64,000 nt of DNA, taken from positions 1-64,000 of the forward strand of contig MUGG01000059.1 of NCBI GenBank assembly GCA_002148405.1. The letters are read 5' to 3'. Positions 8,104 to 16,709 of this stretch are shown in pieces. A program made the translations under genes and the position numbers. Numbering within the stretch: the stretch's first letter is position 1; the number at the start of each line of letters is the position of its first letter. The DNA comes from Alkalinema sp. CACIAM 70d (GTDB taxonomy: Bacteria; Cyanobacteriota; Cyanobacteriia; Leptolyngbyales; Leptolyngbyaceae). Below the pieces are notes generated by a model. It worked only from the letters and a program-made list of their open reading frames with translations. It did not search any database and was not told the DNA's origin.

Positions 8104-8295
8104 TTAACGACTCCGAAAACGTTGCCTGTTCTGTTTATGCTTTGCTAATGCTTTCCGCTTTTCCTTTTCTAAAGGAGTTTCAAAATGGCGCTTCTTTCTC
8201 ATATCTTGAAAGATCCCTGCCCTAGAAACTTGGCGTTTGAATCGTCGCAATGCTGATTCAATTCCTTCGTTTTCACCCAAGATAATTTGAGCCAT
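8104..8295 (-). CDS. rpsU: 30S ribosomal protein S21
   Basis: The protein has 63 residues from the ATG at 8295 ([20 protein letters not shown]), with AGGAGGAG about 10 bases upstream. The longer in-frame start at 8370 is rejected for that reason. The family pattern is clear: [16 protein letters not shown], then [10 protein letters not shown] and a strongly basic C-terminus ending RQRFRSR. S21 sits on the 30S platform near the anti-Shine-Dalgarno and aids initiation. The gene lies 316 bp downstream of an RRM protein on the same strand, the rbp-rpsU arrangement known in cyanobacteria such as Anabaena, where the pair responds to cold. Confidence 0.95.
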   Translation of the reverse strand: MAQIILGENEGIESALRRFKRQVSRAGIFQDMRKKRHFETPLEKEKRKALAKHKQNRQRFRSR

Positions 8296-8611
8296 GCTGC
8301 CATTCTCCTCCTGTTGAGAGTTATCATCTTCTGAAACGAAAATAACAAAACCACCTGTAGATTCGGGCAACTGCGCGACTCTACAAGAGCTCTGCCATCG
8401 TTCAACTAGATGCAGTGATGATGGATGCTACGTTCTGGTCAAACCGAGACTGAGCCTTACGTTTTTGCTACCCCTAGATTTGCTTGGATGAATTCCCGAT
8501 TCAGTCTAAGATTCTCGATCTAAATTGCTCAATCCAAGAGGTTCCATCAGAGAGATTCAACCTAAGCGAAATCTAAGGGCAGTCCCCTTTGGTCAGGGAG
8601 AACAGAAAGCT
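8296..8611 (-). other. rbp-rpsU intergenic region
   Basis: This 316-bp stretch holds no supported gene. It contains the strong Shine-Dalgarno of rpsU (revcomp of CTCCTCCT near 8304-8312) and is AT-mixed without a clear hairpin. It is long enough for a separate rpsU promoter, but I could not identify one with confidence. Confidence 0.4.
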
Positions 8612-8917
8612 CTAGTACCGACGATCGCGGCGACCACCACCATTCCCCCAACCACCGGAAGAAGGACTCCGCTCTTCCCGAGGTTTGGCCTTGTTGACCT
8701 TCAGATCGCGCCCCATCCATTCAGCCCCGTCCAATGCCTCGATCGCGACATCCTCTTCCGCAGATGTTGCCATTTCCACAAAAGCAAAGCCCCGGAAACG
8801 ACCTGTCTCCCGATCTACCGGTAACTGAACACGCTTAACCGCACCATATTCTGCAAATGTGCGTTCCAAATCCTCTTGCGTCACCTGATAGGAGAGGTTA
8901 CCAACGTAAATCGACAT
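8612..8917 (-). CDS. RRM-type RNA-binding protein with Gly-rich tail
   Basis: The 101-residue protein starts at the ATG at 8917 (MSIYVGNLSYQV). It has one RNA recognition motif with RNP2 IYVGNL (3-8) and RNP1 RGFAFVEM (about 42-49), and a short Gly/Arg-rich tail (SSGGWGNGGGRRDRRY). Small RRM proteins of this type in cyanobacteria are commonly cold-inducible and act on mRNA in the cytoplasm. It is followed on the same strand by rpsU. A leader of about 110 nt between the predicted start site near 9028 and the ATG could host post-transcriptional regulation. Confidence 0.92.
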   Translation of the reverse strand: MSIYVGNLSYQVTQEDLERTFAEYGAVKRVQLPVDRETGRFRGFAFVEMATSAEEDVAIEALDGAEWMGRDLKVNKAKPREERSPSSGGWGNGGGRRDRRY

Positions 8918-9033
8918 GTCTGATTCTCCGAAAAAATCGTGTAGAGAGGTTAAATTCGGAGAAACACCGTTGAACACTGTTTGGGTGAAGCAAATTTGAG
9001 TTCCAGAGCCGAAAAAATCATCTTTACGCCCTG

Positions 9034-9042
9034 ACTATAACA
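9034..9042 (-). promoter_or_regulatory. extended -10 promoter candidate for the RRM gene
   Basis: On the minus strand the sequence reads TGTTATAGT: a TGn element next to TATAGT (9034-9039). No good -35 lies at the normal distance. It would give an mRNA leader of about 110 nt. Confidence 0.4.
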
Positions 9043-9141
9043 CAGGAAATCTCCAAGTTGGGAAATGAATCTGTAGAATTTTCTGAATCGTCCCCTACTA
9101 ATCTGCTGAAAATAATCTGCTGAAAAAGCTAAAGAGCAGAA

Positions 9142-9187
9142 GCAAAAAATTCATGGAGAATTTCCCCAGAGTAGTTCTCCATGAATT
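9142..9187 (-). terminator. intrinsic terminator of the radical SAM gene
   Basis: A perfect 13-bp inverted repeat, AATTCATGGAGAA (9148-9160) and TTCTCCATGAATT (9175-9187), has a 14-base loop. Read on the minus strand it is followed by TTTTTTGC. The position, 117 bp beyond the stop at 9304, fits the end of that transcript. Between it and the stop is only AT-rich sequence with degenerate AGTCAGT/AATCAAT repeats (about 9215-9290). Confidence 0.75.
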
Positions 9188-9303
9188 CACAGTCGGTAAT
9201 CAATGGATTAGTGATGAATGAATTAAATCAATCAATGTATCAGTGATTGGCTAAGTCAGTCAGTCATTAAGTCAGTGACGAATCAATGAGTCCAAGAGAA
9301 GCT

Positions 9304-10908
9304 CTATACCCCAACCCGATCGGGTAAAGTCACGGGGGAATCCTGGAGCATGGGCTCTCGATCGGGAGCGGTTGTCACATATTCCGCTAACTGTGCCTCA
9401 ATCTGAGTCCGAACAATTCGCCGATATTCCAGGAAATGTTCGCCTAGGGCACAAATCCCTAAATAAGGTTCCCACACCTTGGGATTGTAACGAACAATGT
9501 TAAATAAATACAACCAGAAACGCCAGCGTGTCTTACGCACCACGCCTTGTCGCCAACAAAGAGTTAACAAGGCTCGAATATTAACCCAATTCACTTGACG
9601 AACTCGACTGGGGCACACCGGGGCACCTAATTTTAGGAAATGGCGATAGGTTCGATCGAGATAGGTGATCGGATCATACAACCGCCAAAAGGCATCGACA
9701 TACTCCCGCGCAATCTCTTCGATCGGACGAGTCGGCACAAAATTCATCAGGGTAGTTTGATTCATCCCTGAGGTTTTACGATCGGGGTCAACCAATCGCC
9801 CTTCTTGATTGAGCCGATGCCACAATGCCGTGTCAGGCAATGCCTGCAACATACTGAACATCGCTGTGGGAATCGTGGTTTGCTCCACAAACCGCACAAT
9901 CCGATCGCCCGCACCGGACTGTTCTCCATCAAAGCCAATAATAAACCCAGCCATGACTCGTAATCCTGACTGGACAATTTTTTCCACCGATTCCGCTAGG
10001 GACGATCGCGTATTTTGGAATTTCTGCGTTAAGGCCAAACTGGCTTCATCGGGAGTTTCAATCCCCAAAAAGACTGCATTAAAATTACACGCCACCATTA
10101 AGTCCATCAATTCCTGATCATTTGCCAAATCGACCGATGCTTCTGTATTAAAGCGGAAGGGATAGTTATGGGCGGCCATCCATGGCTGTAATTCCCGGAG
10201 TAACAACTTGACATTGCGTTTATTGCCAATAAAGTTATCATCCACCATGAAAATACTGCGTCGCCAGCCTAATTCATACAGCCGATCCAATTCTGCTAGG
10301 AGTTGGCTGGGAGACTTCGTACGGGGCTTACGACCATAGAGCACGATAATGTCACAAAATTCGCACTGAAAGGGGCAACCCCGCGAAAATTGCACGGACA
10401 TACTATCGTAGGCATCAAAATCGAGTAAATCAAATCGAGGAATGGGCGTAGTCGTAACGTCCGGTTTCTCTCCATTGGCACGGAAAATGCCCGATCGCTC
10501 CCCCTGTTCGATCGCCGCCACAAACAACGGCAGTGTAATTTCGCCCTCATCCAAGATTAAAAAATCCGCCCCCGACGCGATCGCCTCTTGGGGCAGAGCC
10601 GTGGCATAGGGGCCACCCACAGCAACCAGTTTCTGGTGCTGTTTAGCCGCTTGAATTTGGGCCAGAAAGTCCTCTTTTTGCACAATCATGGCGGACAGAA
10701 TCACCAAGTCGGCCCAATCCCAATCCGCCGCTGTAATCTGCGTTACATTGTGATCAACCAGTTTAAATTCCCATTGTTGGGGTAAGATTGCGGCCACGGT
10801 GGCCAACCCCAAAGGCGGTAACATGGCTTTGCGATCGACCAGTTCCAACGCTTTCTCAAAGGACCAAAAACTCTTTGGAAACTGAGGATAAATTAATAAA
10901 ACCCGCAT
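9304..10908 (-). CDS. B12-binding radical SAM protein with DUF4070
   Basis: The 534-residue protein has an N-terminal cobalamin-binding-like domain (1-150; RVLLIYPQFPKSFWSFEK, GGPYATALP), a radical SAM core with the cluster motif CPFQCEFC (C-x3-C-x2-C, about 186-193), and a C-terminal DUF4070 region. Class B radical SAM enzymes of this type typically methylate unreactive carbons using methylcobalamin and S-adenosylmethionine. The N-terminal sequence style resembles the hopanoid C-2 methylase HpnP group, but cyanobacteria carry several paralogues and no hopanoid gene is nearby. The substrate is therefore left open. The gene stands alone, with its own terminator at 9142-9187. Confidence 0.85.
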   Translation of the reverse strand: MRVLLIYPQFPKSFWSFEKALELVDRKAMLPPLGLATVAAILPQQWEFKLVDHNVTQITAADWDWADLVILSAMIVQKEDFLAQIQAAKQHQKLVAVGGPYATALPQEAIASGADFLILDEGEITLPLFVAAIEQGERSGIFRANGEKPDVTTTPIPRFDLLDFDAYDSMSVQFSRGCPFQCEFCDIIVLYGRKPRTKSPSQLLAELDRLYELGWRRSIFMVDDNFIGNKRNVKLLLRELQPWMAAHNYPFRFNTEASVDLANDQELMDLMVACNFNAVFLGIETPDEASLALTQKFQNTRSSLAESVEKIVQSGLRVMAGFIIGFDGEQSGAGDRIVRFVEQTTIPTAMFSMLQALPDTALWHRLNQEGRLVDPDRKTSGMNQTTLMNFVPTRPIEEIAREYVDAFWRLYDPITYLDRTYRHFLKLGAPVCPSRVRQVNWVNIRALLTLCWRQGVVRKTRWRFWLYLFNIVRYNPKVWEPYLGICALGEHFLEYRRIVRTQIEAQLAEYVTTAPDREPMLQDSPVTLPDRVGV

Positions 10909-11166
10909 AGCACCTCAATCGAAACGCTGGGTGGACTTGCCCTACAGCTTAGCGTGACCTGCTCCGTTCTTGGTTAGTGTTAAGGTTTTGTTGGGTTTTA
11001 GTTTAGTTCAATTCTGGCTCAATTCTGTGATTTAGGCCAAAAAGTCGTGATTTTTAGGCTTTTATATCCCTTGAGATGCGGCTCACCCAGACAGCCAGAG
11101 CGTCCCTTTGCCCTCTACAATGGGGATCAGATTCAGTCAAGAATTCAGTCAAGCATCTTGTTTCCC

Positions 11167-13293
11167 ATGAAGCGGCGGGATTTTTTGTGGAGATCAGGAC
11201 AGGTACTCACGGGGTTGGGCGTGGGCCAAGCCGTGCTATCCCAGACCCTTTGGCCAATTCCTGCGGCTGAAGCTGCGCCGATCGGGCAAAACGTCCCCAA
11301 ATTGGCGCTGCTGATTGGGATTAATCAATACCCCGACGCTAGCTTGAAGGGGTGCCTGACCGATCTCGACCTGCAACAGAAGCTCTTAATTTATCGCTTG
11401 GGATTTGCGCCGGAGAATATTGTGACCTTGGCGGATAATGCTGCCACACCCGACGCGATCGCCACCGCCATCCGCGAACACTTAGGTCAACAGGCTACGG
11501 CAAGCACGATCGTCATCATCCACTTCAGCGGCCTTGGCTGCATTGGCAAAACGGGCCAGCCCACCTTGCTGACGGCGAACAAAGGGGAAATTCCCTTGAC
11601 CCAATTAGCTCAGTGGCTAGGGGCGCTGCCCACCGACAAAATCACCACCATTCTCGATACCAGTTTTCAATCCAGTGGCGAAGGGGTGCAGGGCAATGTG
11701 CGTCTGCGATCGCGCCCTCCCTTGGTCACCGCTGACTTGTCCGATCCGCATACAGCCTCTTCCAGCCTCCCCCCACTGCCCGCCTTTCCAGGGCTCCTTT
11801 TAACTGCCACCACTGACCGACCCTTTGGCGCTCTACCCTCTGGACAATCTGGTCTTGGACAATCTGTTTTTGGGCAATCTGTTCTACAGTCAGCCACCGA
11901 ACTAGATTTTGCCTCTTGGAGTGCTGGACGGTTGACCTATGGCTTGACCCAATCCCTCTGGCAGGCGGCTCCGGGCACGCCCTTTCAGACAATCTGGGCG
12001 ATGACCCAAGCAGCCATGCAACCCCAATTCCCAGGATTGACAGGCAACAAACTTAAGGAACAAGCTTCAGCCACTGGGCCATTCTCCCTCACCGCCACAG
12101 GCGGCATTGGGGTCATCACAACTGTCAATCCTGAGACGGGCATTGGTGAAGCTTGGTTAGGAGGAGTGCCTGCCACCGTCCTTGAACAATTAATGGCTCG
12201 ATCGCTGTTATTCGTCCAAGCCGAAGCGGGCGTGATCGGTCAGGTGCAAATCCTGGAACGAGTGGGTCTACGGGCAAAGGTGCGATTTGTCGAATCCACC
12301 ACCCCAGATCACCTTTGGGCGATCGCGCCAGGTCAAGCACTCCAGGAAGCAATCCGAGTCTTATCCCGCCAACCAGAATTAACGATCGCCCTTGATCAGC
12401 ATTTAACCAAGGTTGAACGGGTCGATGCCGTCAGTGCGCTGTCCAACGTTCCCTACCTGACTGCCATCAATGCGGGGGAAGGAGCCGCTGATTGCCTGTT
12501 GGCAAAAGTGGATGAGCAGGCCACCCAAGTTGCGCTGTTACCCAATGCGCCGATATCGGAACTCGTAGTTCCTGTCGGTTATGGGCTTTTCACCCCCACC
12601 CAAGCTCCCATTCCCCACACCCAAGGTGATCGAGGAGAAGCCGTCAAAGTAGCCATTAAGCGCCTGTCGCCGACCCTTCAAACCCTCTTGGCTAAAAAAA
12701 TTCTTCGTAGTACAGAAAATATAATGGCGTCTAAATTGGGTCTACGAGCCACCTTGGACATGGTTTCCCCCAAAGCCCAAGCCTTGACCCAACAGATGAC
12801 CGGTGCAATCCCCGCAGACACGATCGTGTCCCTAGACAGCCCAACGGTTCCTGCAGGCAGTCATCTACAATATCACCTACAAAATTTAGGATCCCAAATC
12901 CTCTACTGGCTCTTGGTGGGTTGGGATAGTCGGCGCAATAGTTACTTAATTCTACCGACCTTGAATTCTGCCTTTGGAGAAATTGTGCCTGGTTTAACCC
13001 AACCGTTGATGAGCAGTCCAGCTAATCCGGAATGGATTGTGCGCAATACCACAGGGATGGCCGAAGCCTTTCTGATTGCCAGTACAACGCCGTTTGCTCG
13101 CACTCAAGCCTGTGTACCCACCGATCCTGATAATTTTCTTCACACCCTCGATCGGCCCCTGGAAATTGTTCAAGCCATCCTCCAGGATCTCCAAGCCGCC
13201 AGTCCAACTGCACAAAGCCTCAGCCAACCAGAAACGATCGCCCTAGATCACCAAACCTGGGCAACCTTGCGCTTTACCTATCAAGTGGTCTAG
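11167..13293 (+). CDS. Tat-exported caspase-like protein lacking the catalytic dyad
   Basis: The protein has 708 residues from the ATG at 11167, which puts a twin-arginine signal at the N-terminus (KRRDFL, hydrophobic core 15-28, cleavage near AEA 34-36). An earlier frame start at 11047 would bury that signal. A caspase p20-like domain spans about 44-270 (KLALLIGINQYP). The His motif reads FSGLG (Leu123) and the Cys motif LDTSF (Ser166), so activity is unlikely. The remaining 430 residues have no clear enzyme motif. The segment near 560-640 (LQYHLQNLGSQILYWLLVG) resembles DUF4384-type domains that often follow caspase domains. Three 15-bp in-frame repeats lie at 11839-11883. Confidence 0.8.
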   Translation: MKRRDFLWRSGQVLTGLGVGQAVLSQTLWPIPAAEAAPIGQNVPKLALLIGINQYPDASLKGCLTDLDLQQKLLIYRLGFAPENIVTLADNAATPDAIATAIREHLGQQATASTIVIIHFSGLGCIGKTGQPTLLTANKGEIPLTQLAQWLGALPTDKITTILDTSFQSSGEGVQGNVRLRSRPPLVTADLSDPHTASSSLPPLPAFPGLLLTATTDRPFGALPSGQSGLGQSVFGQSVLQSATELDFASWSAGRLTYGLTQSLWQAAPGTPFQTIWAMTQAAMQPQFPGLTGNKLKEQASATGPFSLTATGGIGVITTVNPETGIGEAWLGGVPATVLEQLMARSLLFVQAEAGVIGQVQILERVGLRAKVRFVESTTPDHLWAIAPGQALQEAIRVLSRQPELTIALDQHLTKVERVDAVSALSNVPYLTAINAGEGAADCLLAKVDEQATQVALLPNAPISELVVPVGYGLFTPTQAPIPHTQGDRGEAVKVAIKRLSPTLQTLLAKKILRSTENIMASKLGLRATLDMVSPKAQALTQQMTGAIPADTIVSLDSPTVPAGSHLQYHLQNLGSQILYWLLVGWDSRRNSYLILPTLNSAFGEIVPGLTQPLMSSPANPEWIVRNTTGMAEAFLIASTTPFARTQACVPTDPDNFLHTLDRPLEIVQAILQDLQAASPTAQSLSQPETIALDHQTWATLRFTYQVV
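11839..11883 (+). repeat. in-frame 15-bp triplicate inside the caspase-like gene
   Basis: Three consecutive 15-bp units (11839-11853, 11854-11868, 11869-11883), each containing GG(A/G)CAATCTG, encode SGQSG, LGQSV and FGQSV. The period keeps the frame, adding five residues per copy. Confidence 0.8.
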
Positions 13294-13998
13294 CTAGATC
13301 ATAGGAATTGTTGTAAGGAGTCACGAGGGGCCATTGCGAGGAGGCAATTCAGTATTGTGAATTATTGCAAACCCTAATCGCAAGCCATGGAGCAAATCAT
13401 AGTAGCAACCAGTGGCAGTCTGGGTAGAATAATAACATCTAGGAAAGTCTTAGAGGAAATCATCCCAAGCTTTGCTAGGGGGCATGGAGCCAAGCTCCAT
13501 TGTCATTCTGCGCTGTCCACCGGAATTGCACGAACTTTGCATAAACCATTGCACGAATAAGGTTCACATCTCTCGGATAACGACAATTTCTCCTGTAACT
13601 TTCTCCTTTTTGTCCTTAGTTGATCATTTCACCCATCCCCATCTTGCTTACGATTGCACAATACGATTGCATATGATTTAGTGGTGATTTAGTGGTGATT
13701 AGTTGCAATGAATTGCGATTAATTGCGATCGCCCTAGCTCCTGCGATCGTGTAGCATCGTATAGCTATTGAGGCAAACCCTTGAACCATGGGTGGAACGC
13801 ACTTCTCGTACTCTTCAACTGTGTTGCAATAGGCTTCTCATGGATGACTTGACTGCTTTTGGACTCCAGGAAATGACAGCCTGGGTGTAGCACTGCGCTA
13901 GGTTACTAAGGGGCGATTGACAGCCGTTGAACCCTTAAACCTGTGCGTGGGCTCTGTGAATGGGCTCTGTGAATGGGCTCTGTGAATGATCCCTGGGA
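13294..13998. other. 705-bp intergenic region with small repeats
   Basis: No gene is supported here. The region holds a hairpin ATGGAGC (13484-13490) / GCTCCAT (13494-13500), a duplicated ATTTAGTGGTG near 13676-13697, AT-rich ATTGCGATTA repeats around 13710-13735, and a 13-bp array ending at 13987. Promoter elements for the downstream kinase were not identified with confidence. Confidence 0.5.
13949..13987. repeat. 13-bp tandem array upstream of the first kinase
   Basis: The unit GGGCTCTGTGAAT occurs three times in a row (13949-13961, 13962-13974, 13975-13987). It ends a few bases before the Shine-Dalgarno TGGGAG (13994-13999) of the kinase gene. Confidence 0.8.
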
Positions 13999-16158
13999 GT
14001 GATGATGAGAAATACCCGTCTTAGTGAACTAGATCAACTGCGAGAACAGGTTGCCACCCTCGAGCAACTGCAATCCCTTTATGAACAGGAATCTATCAAG
14101 AAAACTCTTCAGTTAGAGCAAGCATTACAGGCACTACATGCACAGAATCAATACTTAGAACAAATTTCGCAGGAACTGACGGGACTGTCTACCTTTCAAC
14201 AAGCCATTTTAGACAGCGCTAATTTTGCCATTATTTCCACGGATTTGAATGGCACTATTCAATCCTTTAATGTCGCAGCCGAGCGGATGTTAGGGTACCC
14301 AGCGGCGGAAGTGGTGGGACAAGTGACGCCAGCGCTAATTCATGATGTCCAAGAGGTCATCGATCGATCTCGACAGTTATCCATTGAGTTAAAAACCCCG
14401 ATCGAACCAGGTTTTGAAGTCTTCGTTGCTAAGGCAAAACTAGGGCAAATCTCTGAGGCAGAATGGACATATATCCGCAAAGACGGATCGCGGTTGCCTG
14501 TGCTGCTTTCGATTACAGCCATTCGGAATGAACACTATGAAATTACGGGATTTCTGGGTATTGCTAAGGATATCACCGCGCAAAAACAAGCGGAACAGAA
14601 ACTCCAGGATATCAACGCGGCTTTAAATCAGACTGCCATTGTCGCGATTACTGATGCCCAAGGAATCATTACCTTTGCCAATGACAAGTTTTGCGAAATT
14701 TCCCAATATCGACGCGAGGAGTTGATTGGCCAAACTCACCAAATTGTGAATTCGGGGTACCATTCCCGCCAGTTTTTTGCAGAGATGTGGCATACGATCG
14801 CCCAGGGCCGCACTTGGCGGGGTGAAATCAAAAACAAAGCCAGAGACGGGTCTTATTATTGGTTAGACACCACGATCGTGCCCTTTCTGGATACCCAAGG
14901 TAGACCCTATCAATACTTGGCCATTCGCACAGATATCACCGCCAGAAAACACGCGGAAGCGGCGTTACAAAAGCTCTCCCTAATTGCCAGTAAAACCGAT
15001 AACGTGGCTATTGTGACGGATGCCAAAGGTTATATTGAATGGGTTAATGACAGTTTTTACCGCGTCACGGGTTACCAGTTGGAGGAAGTGGTCGGTCGTA
15101 AACCAGGCAGTATTTTGCAAGGGCCAGAGACCTCGCCAGCCACCATCGCTGAAATTCGTCAATCTTTGATCCAGCAGCAATCGTTTTCGGGCGAGATTTT
15201 GAACTATCACAAAGATGGCACGCCCTATTGGATTCTCTTGCAAATTAATCCAATTTTTGATGAAGCTGGCCAATTGACGCATTTCATTGCGATCGAGAGT
15301 GACATTACCGATCGCAAACTCATGGAAACGCATTTACAAAACGAGGTAGAGGAACGTCAACGGGCTGTCCAAGAACTCCATCAACTAGCAGAGCAGTTAG
15401 AAATTAGCAACCGTGAACTTCAGGATTTTGCCTATGTCTCTTCCCATGATTTACAAGAACCCCTGCGTAAAATTCAAGCCTTCGGCGATCGCTTAAAAGC
15501 GACCTGTCATGACTCGCTGAATGAAAAGGGGCAAGATTATTTAGAGCGGATGTTGAATGCGGCCAGTCGTGCCCAAGTGTTGATTAATGATTTGCTAGCC
15601 TTTTCTCGGGTCACAACCAAGGGGCAGCCGTTTGAAGTCGTTAATTTGAAGGAGGTGTTAGAAGGCGTGTTGTCCGATTTAGAGATTCGCATTGAGCAAA
15701 CGGAAGCCACGATCGATTGCGATCCGCTCCCAATTGTGCAAGCCGATCCCCTACAAATGCGCCAAATTCTACAAAACTTACTCAGTAATGCCCTTAAGTT
15801 CCGCCGCGAAGACATCCCCCCAAAAATTCAGGTGCGATCGCAAATTCTAACCAACGGTAACCAAAACTGCTGTGAGTTACGGATTATCGATAACGGCATT
15901 GGCTTTGAACAGAAATATACCGATCGTATCTTCCAGATTTTCCAACGCCTCCATGGACGCGGCACCTACGAAGGAACGGGAATTGGCTTGGCAATCTGCC
16001 GTAAAATTGCAGAACGCCACGGCGGTACCTTAATCGCTGAAAGCCAGCCCAATCAAGGTGCAACGTTTATCTTCACCTTACCACTAGAATCTGTACCCAC
16101 AGAACCTCTACTAACAGCATCTGGAAACCATTCAAATCAAGGCAACCATCATGACTAA
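13999..16158 (+). CDS. multi-PAS sensor histidine kinase
   Basis: The 719-residue soluble kinase has an N-terminal coiled coil (about 5-60), three PAS domains (about 65-195, 205-325, 330-450; the second and third followed by PAC-type IRTDITARKHAE and IESDITDRKLME), a HisKA dimerisation helix with phospho-acceptor SHDLQEPLR near 481, and an HATPase domain (DNGIGFEQKY, GTGIGLAI). No membrane segment is present, so it senses an internal signal. The start could be GTG 13999, ATG 14002 or ATG 14005. The last 8 bp overlap the next gene, a stand-alone receiver, which is its probable partner. The kinase core is very close to that of the gene at 16710, pointing to duplication. Confidence 0.93.
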   Translation: MMMRNTRLSELDQLREQVATLEQLQSLYEQESIKKTLQLEQALQALHAQNQYLEQISQELTGLSTFQQAILDSANFAIISTDLNGTIQSFNVAAERMLGYPAAEVVGQVTPALIHDVQEVIDRSRQLSIELKTPIEPGFEVFVAKAKLGQISEAEWTYIRKDGSRLPVLLSITAIRNEHYEITGFLGIAKDITAQKQAEQKLQDINAALNQTAIVAITDAQGIITFANDKFCEISQYRREELIGQTHQIVNSGYHSRQFFAEMWHTIAQGRTWRGEIKNKARDGSYYWLDTTIVPFLDTQGRPYQYLAIRTDITARKHAEAALQKLSLIASKTDNVAIVTDAKGYIEWVNDSFYRVTGYQLEEVVGRKPGSILQGPETSPATIAEIRQSLIQQQSFSGEILNYHKDGTPYWILLQINPIFDEAGQLTHFIAIESDITDRKLMETHLQNEVEERQRAVQELHQLAEQLEISNRELQDFAYVSSHDLQEPLRKIQAFGDRLKATCHDSLNEKGQDYLERMLNAASRAQVLINDLLAFSRVTTKGQPFEVVNLKEVLEGVLSDLEIRIEQTEATIDCDPLPIVQADPLQMRQILQNLLSNALKFRREDIPPKIQVRSQILTNGNQNCCELRIIDNGIGFEQKYTDRIFQIFQRLHGRGTYEGTGIGLAICRKIAERHGGTLIAESQPNQGATFIFTLPLESVPTEPLLTASGNHSNQGNHHD

Positions 16159-16606
16159 CAAAAGAAAAAGCATCACCATCTTAGTTGCAGAAGACGATGA
16201 GGACGATCGGTTTCTGATGCAAGAGGCGCTAGAAGAGAATCGTCTTGCCAACGATCTGCATTTCGTAGTGGATGGAGAAGAATTAATGGATTATTTGCTC
16301 CATCGGGGAGCCTATAGCGATCCCAAAACTGCCCCCCGTCCCAGCTTAATTCTCTTAGATTTGAATATGCCGCGTAAGGACGGTCGCGAAGCCCTCAAGG
16401 AAATCAAAGCTGATCCGGAGTTACGGCAAATTCCCATCGTAGTACTCACCACCTCCAAGGCGGAAGAAGATATTCTGCGTACCTATGATTTGGGCGTCAG
16501 TTCGTTTATTGCCAAGCCGGTGGTGTTTGAATCTATGGTGCAAATTATGAAAATGCTGGGCACCTACTGGTTTGAAATTGTTGAGTTACCCGATCGAGTC
16601 TCCTAA
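16151..16606 (+). CDS. Rcp1-like single-domain response regulator
   Basis: This 151-residue CheY-like receiver has the acidic pocket EDDEDD (about 14-19), the phospho-acceptor Asp in LILLDLNMPRKDG (about 73), Thr in VVLTTSKAEED and the conserved Lys in FIAKPV. There is no output domain, so it acts by protein contact or passes phosphate on, as cyanobacterial Rcp1-type regulators do with phytochrome-like kinases. The ATG lies inside the 3' end of the kinase gene (8-bp overlap), indicating translational coupling. Confidence 0.95.
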   Translation: MTNKRKSITILVAEDDEDDRFLMQEALEENRLANDLHFVVDGEELMDYLLHRGAYSDPKTAPRPSLILLDLNMPRKDGREALKEIKADPELRQIPIVVLTTSKAEEDILRTYDLGVSSFIAKPVVFESMVQIMKMLGTYWFEIVELPDRVS

Positions 16607-16709
16607 GCCACCTTCGTCATCCTTACTCTTCCGTCCTCGATTGCGCCCCAAAGCTTGTCTATCATTCATTACATTCAAGAACCGTACATCCAAGAGCCGC
16701 ACACAAGCC

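Noticed and set aside
9304..10908. Firm assignment of the radical SAM protein as hopanoid methylase HpnP
   Set aside because: Related B12 radical SAM paralogues are common in cyanobacteria and no hopanoid gene lies nearby.
13949..13987. Short direct repeats as a CRISPR remnant
   Set aside because: Units are contiguous 13-mers without spacers; the same applies to the other arrays, and no cas gene is present.
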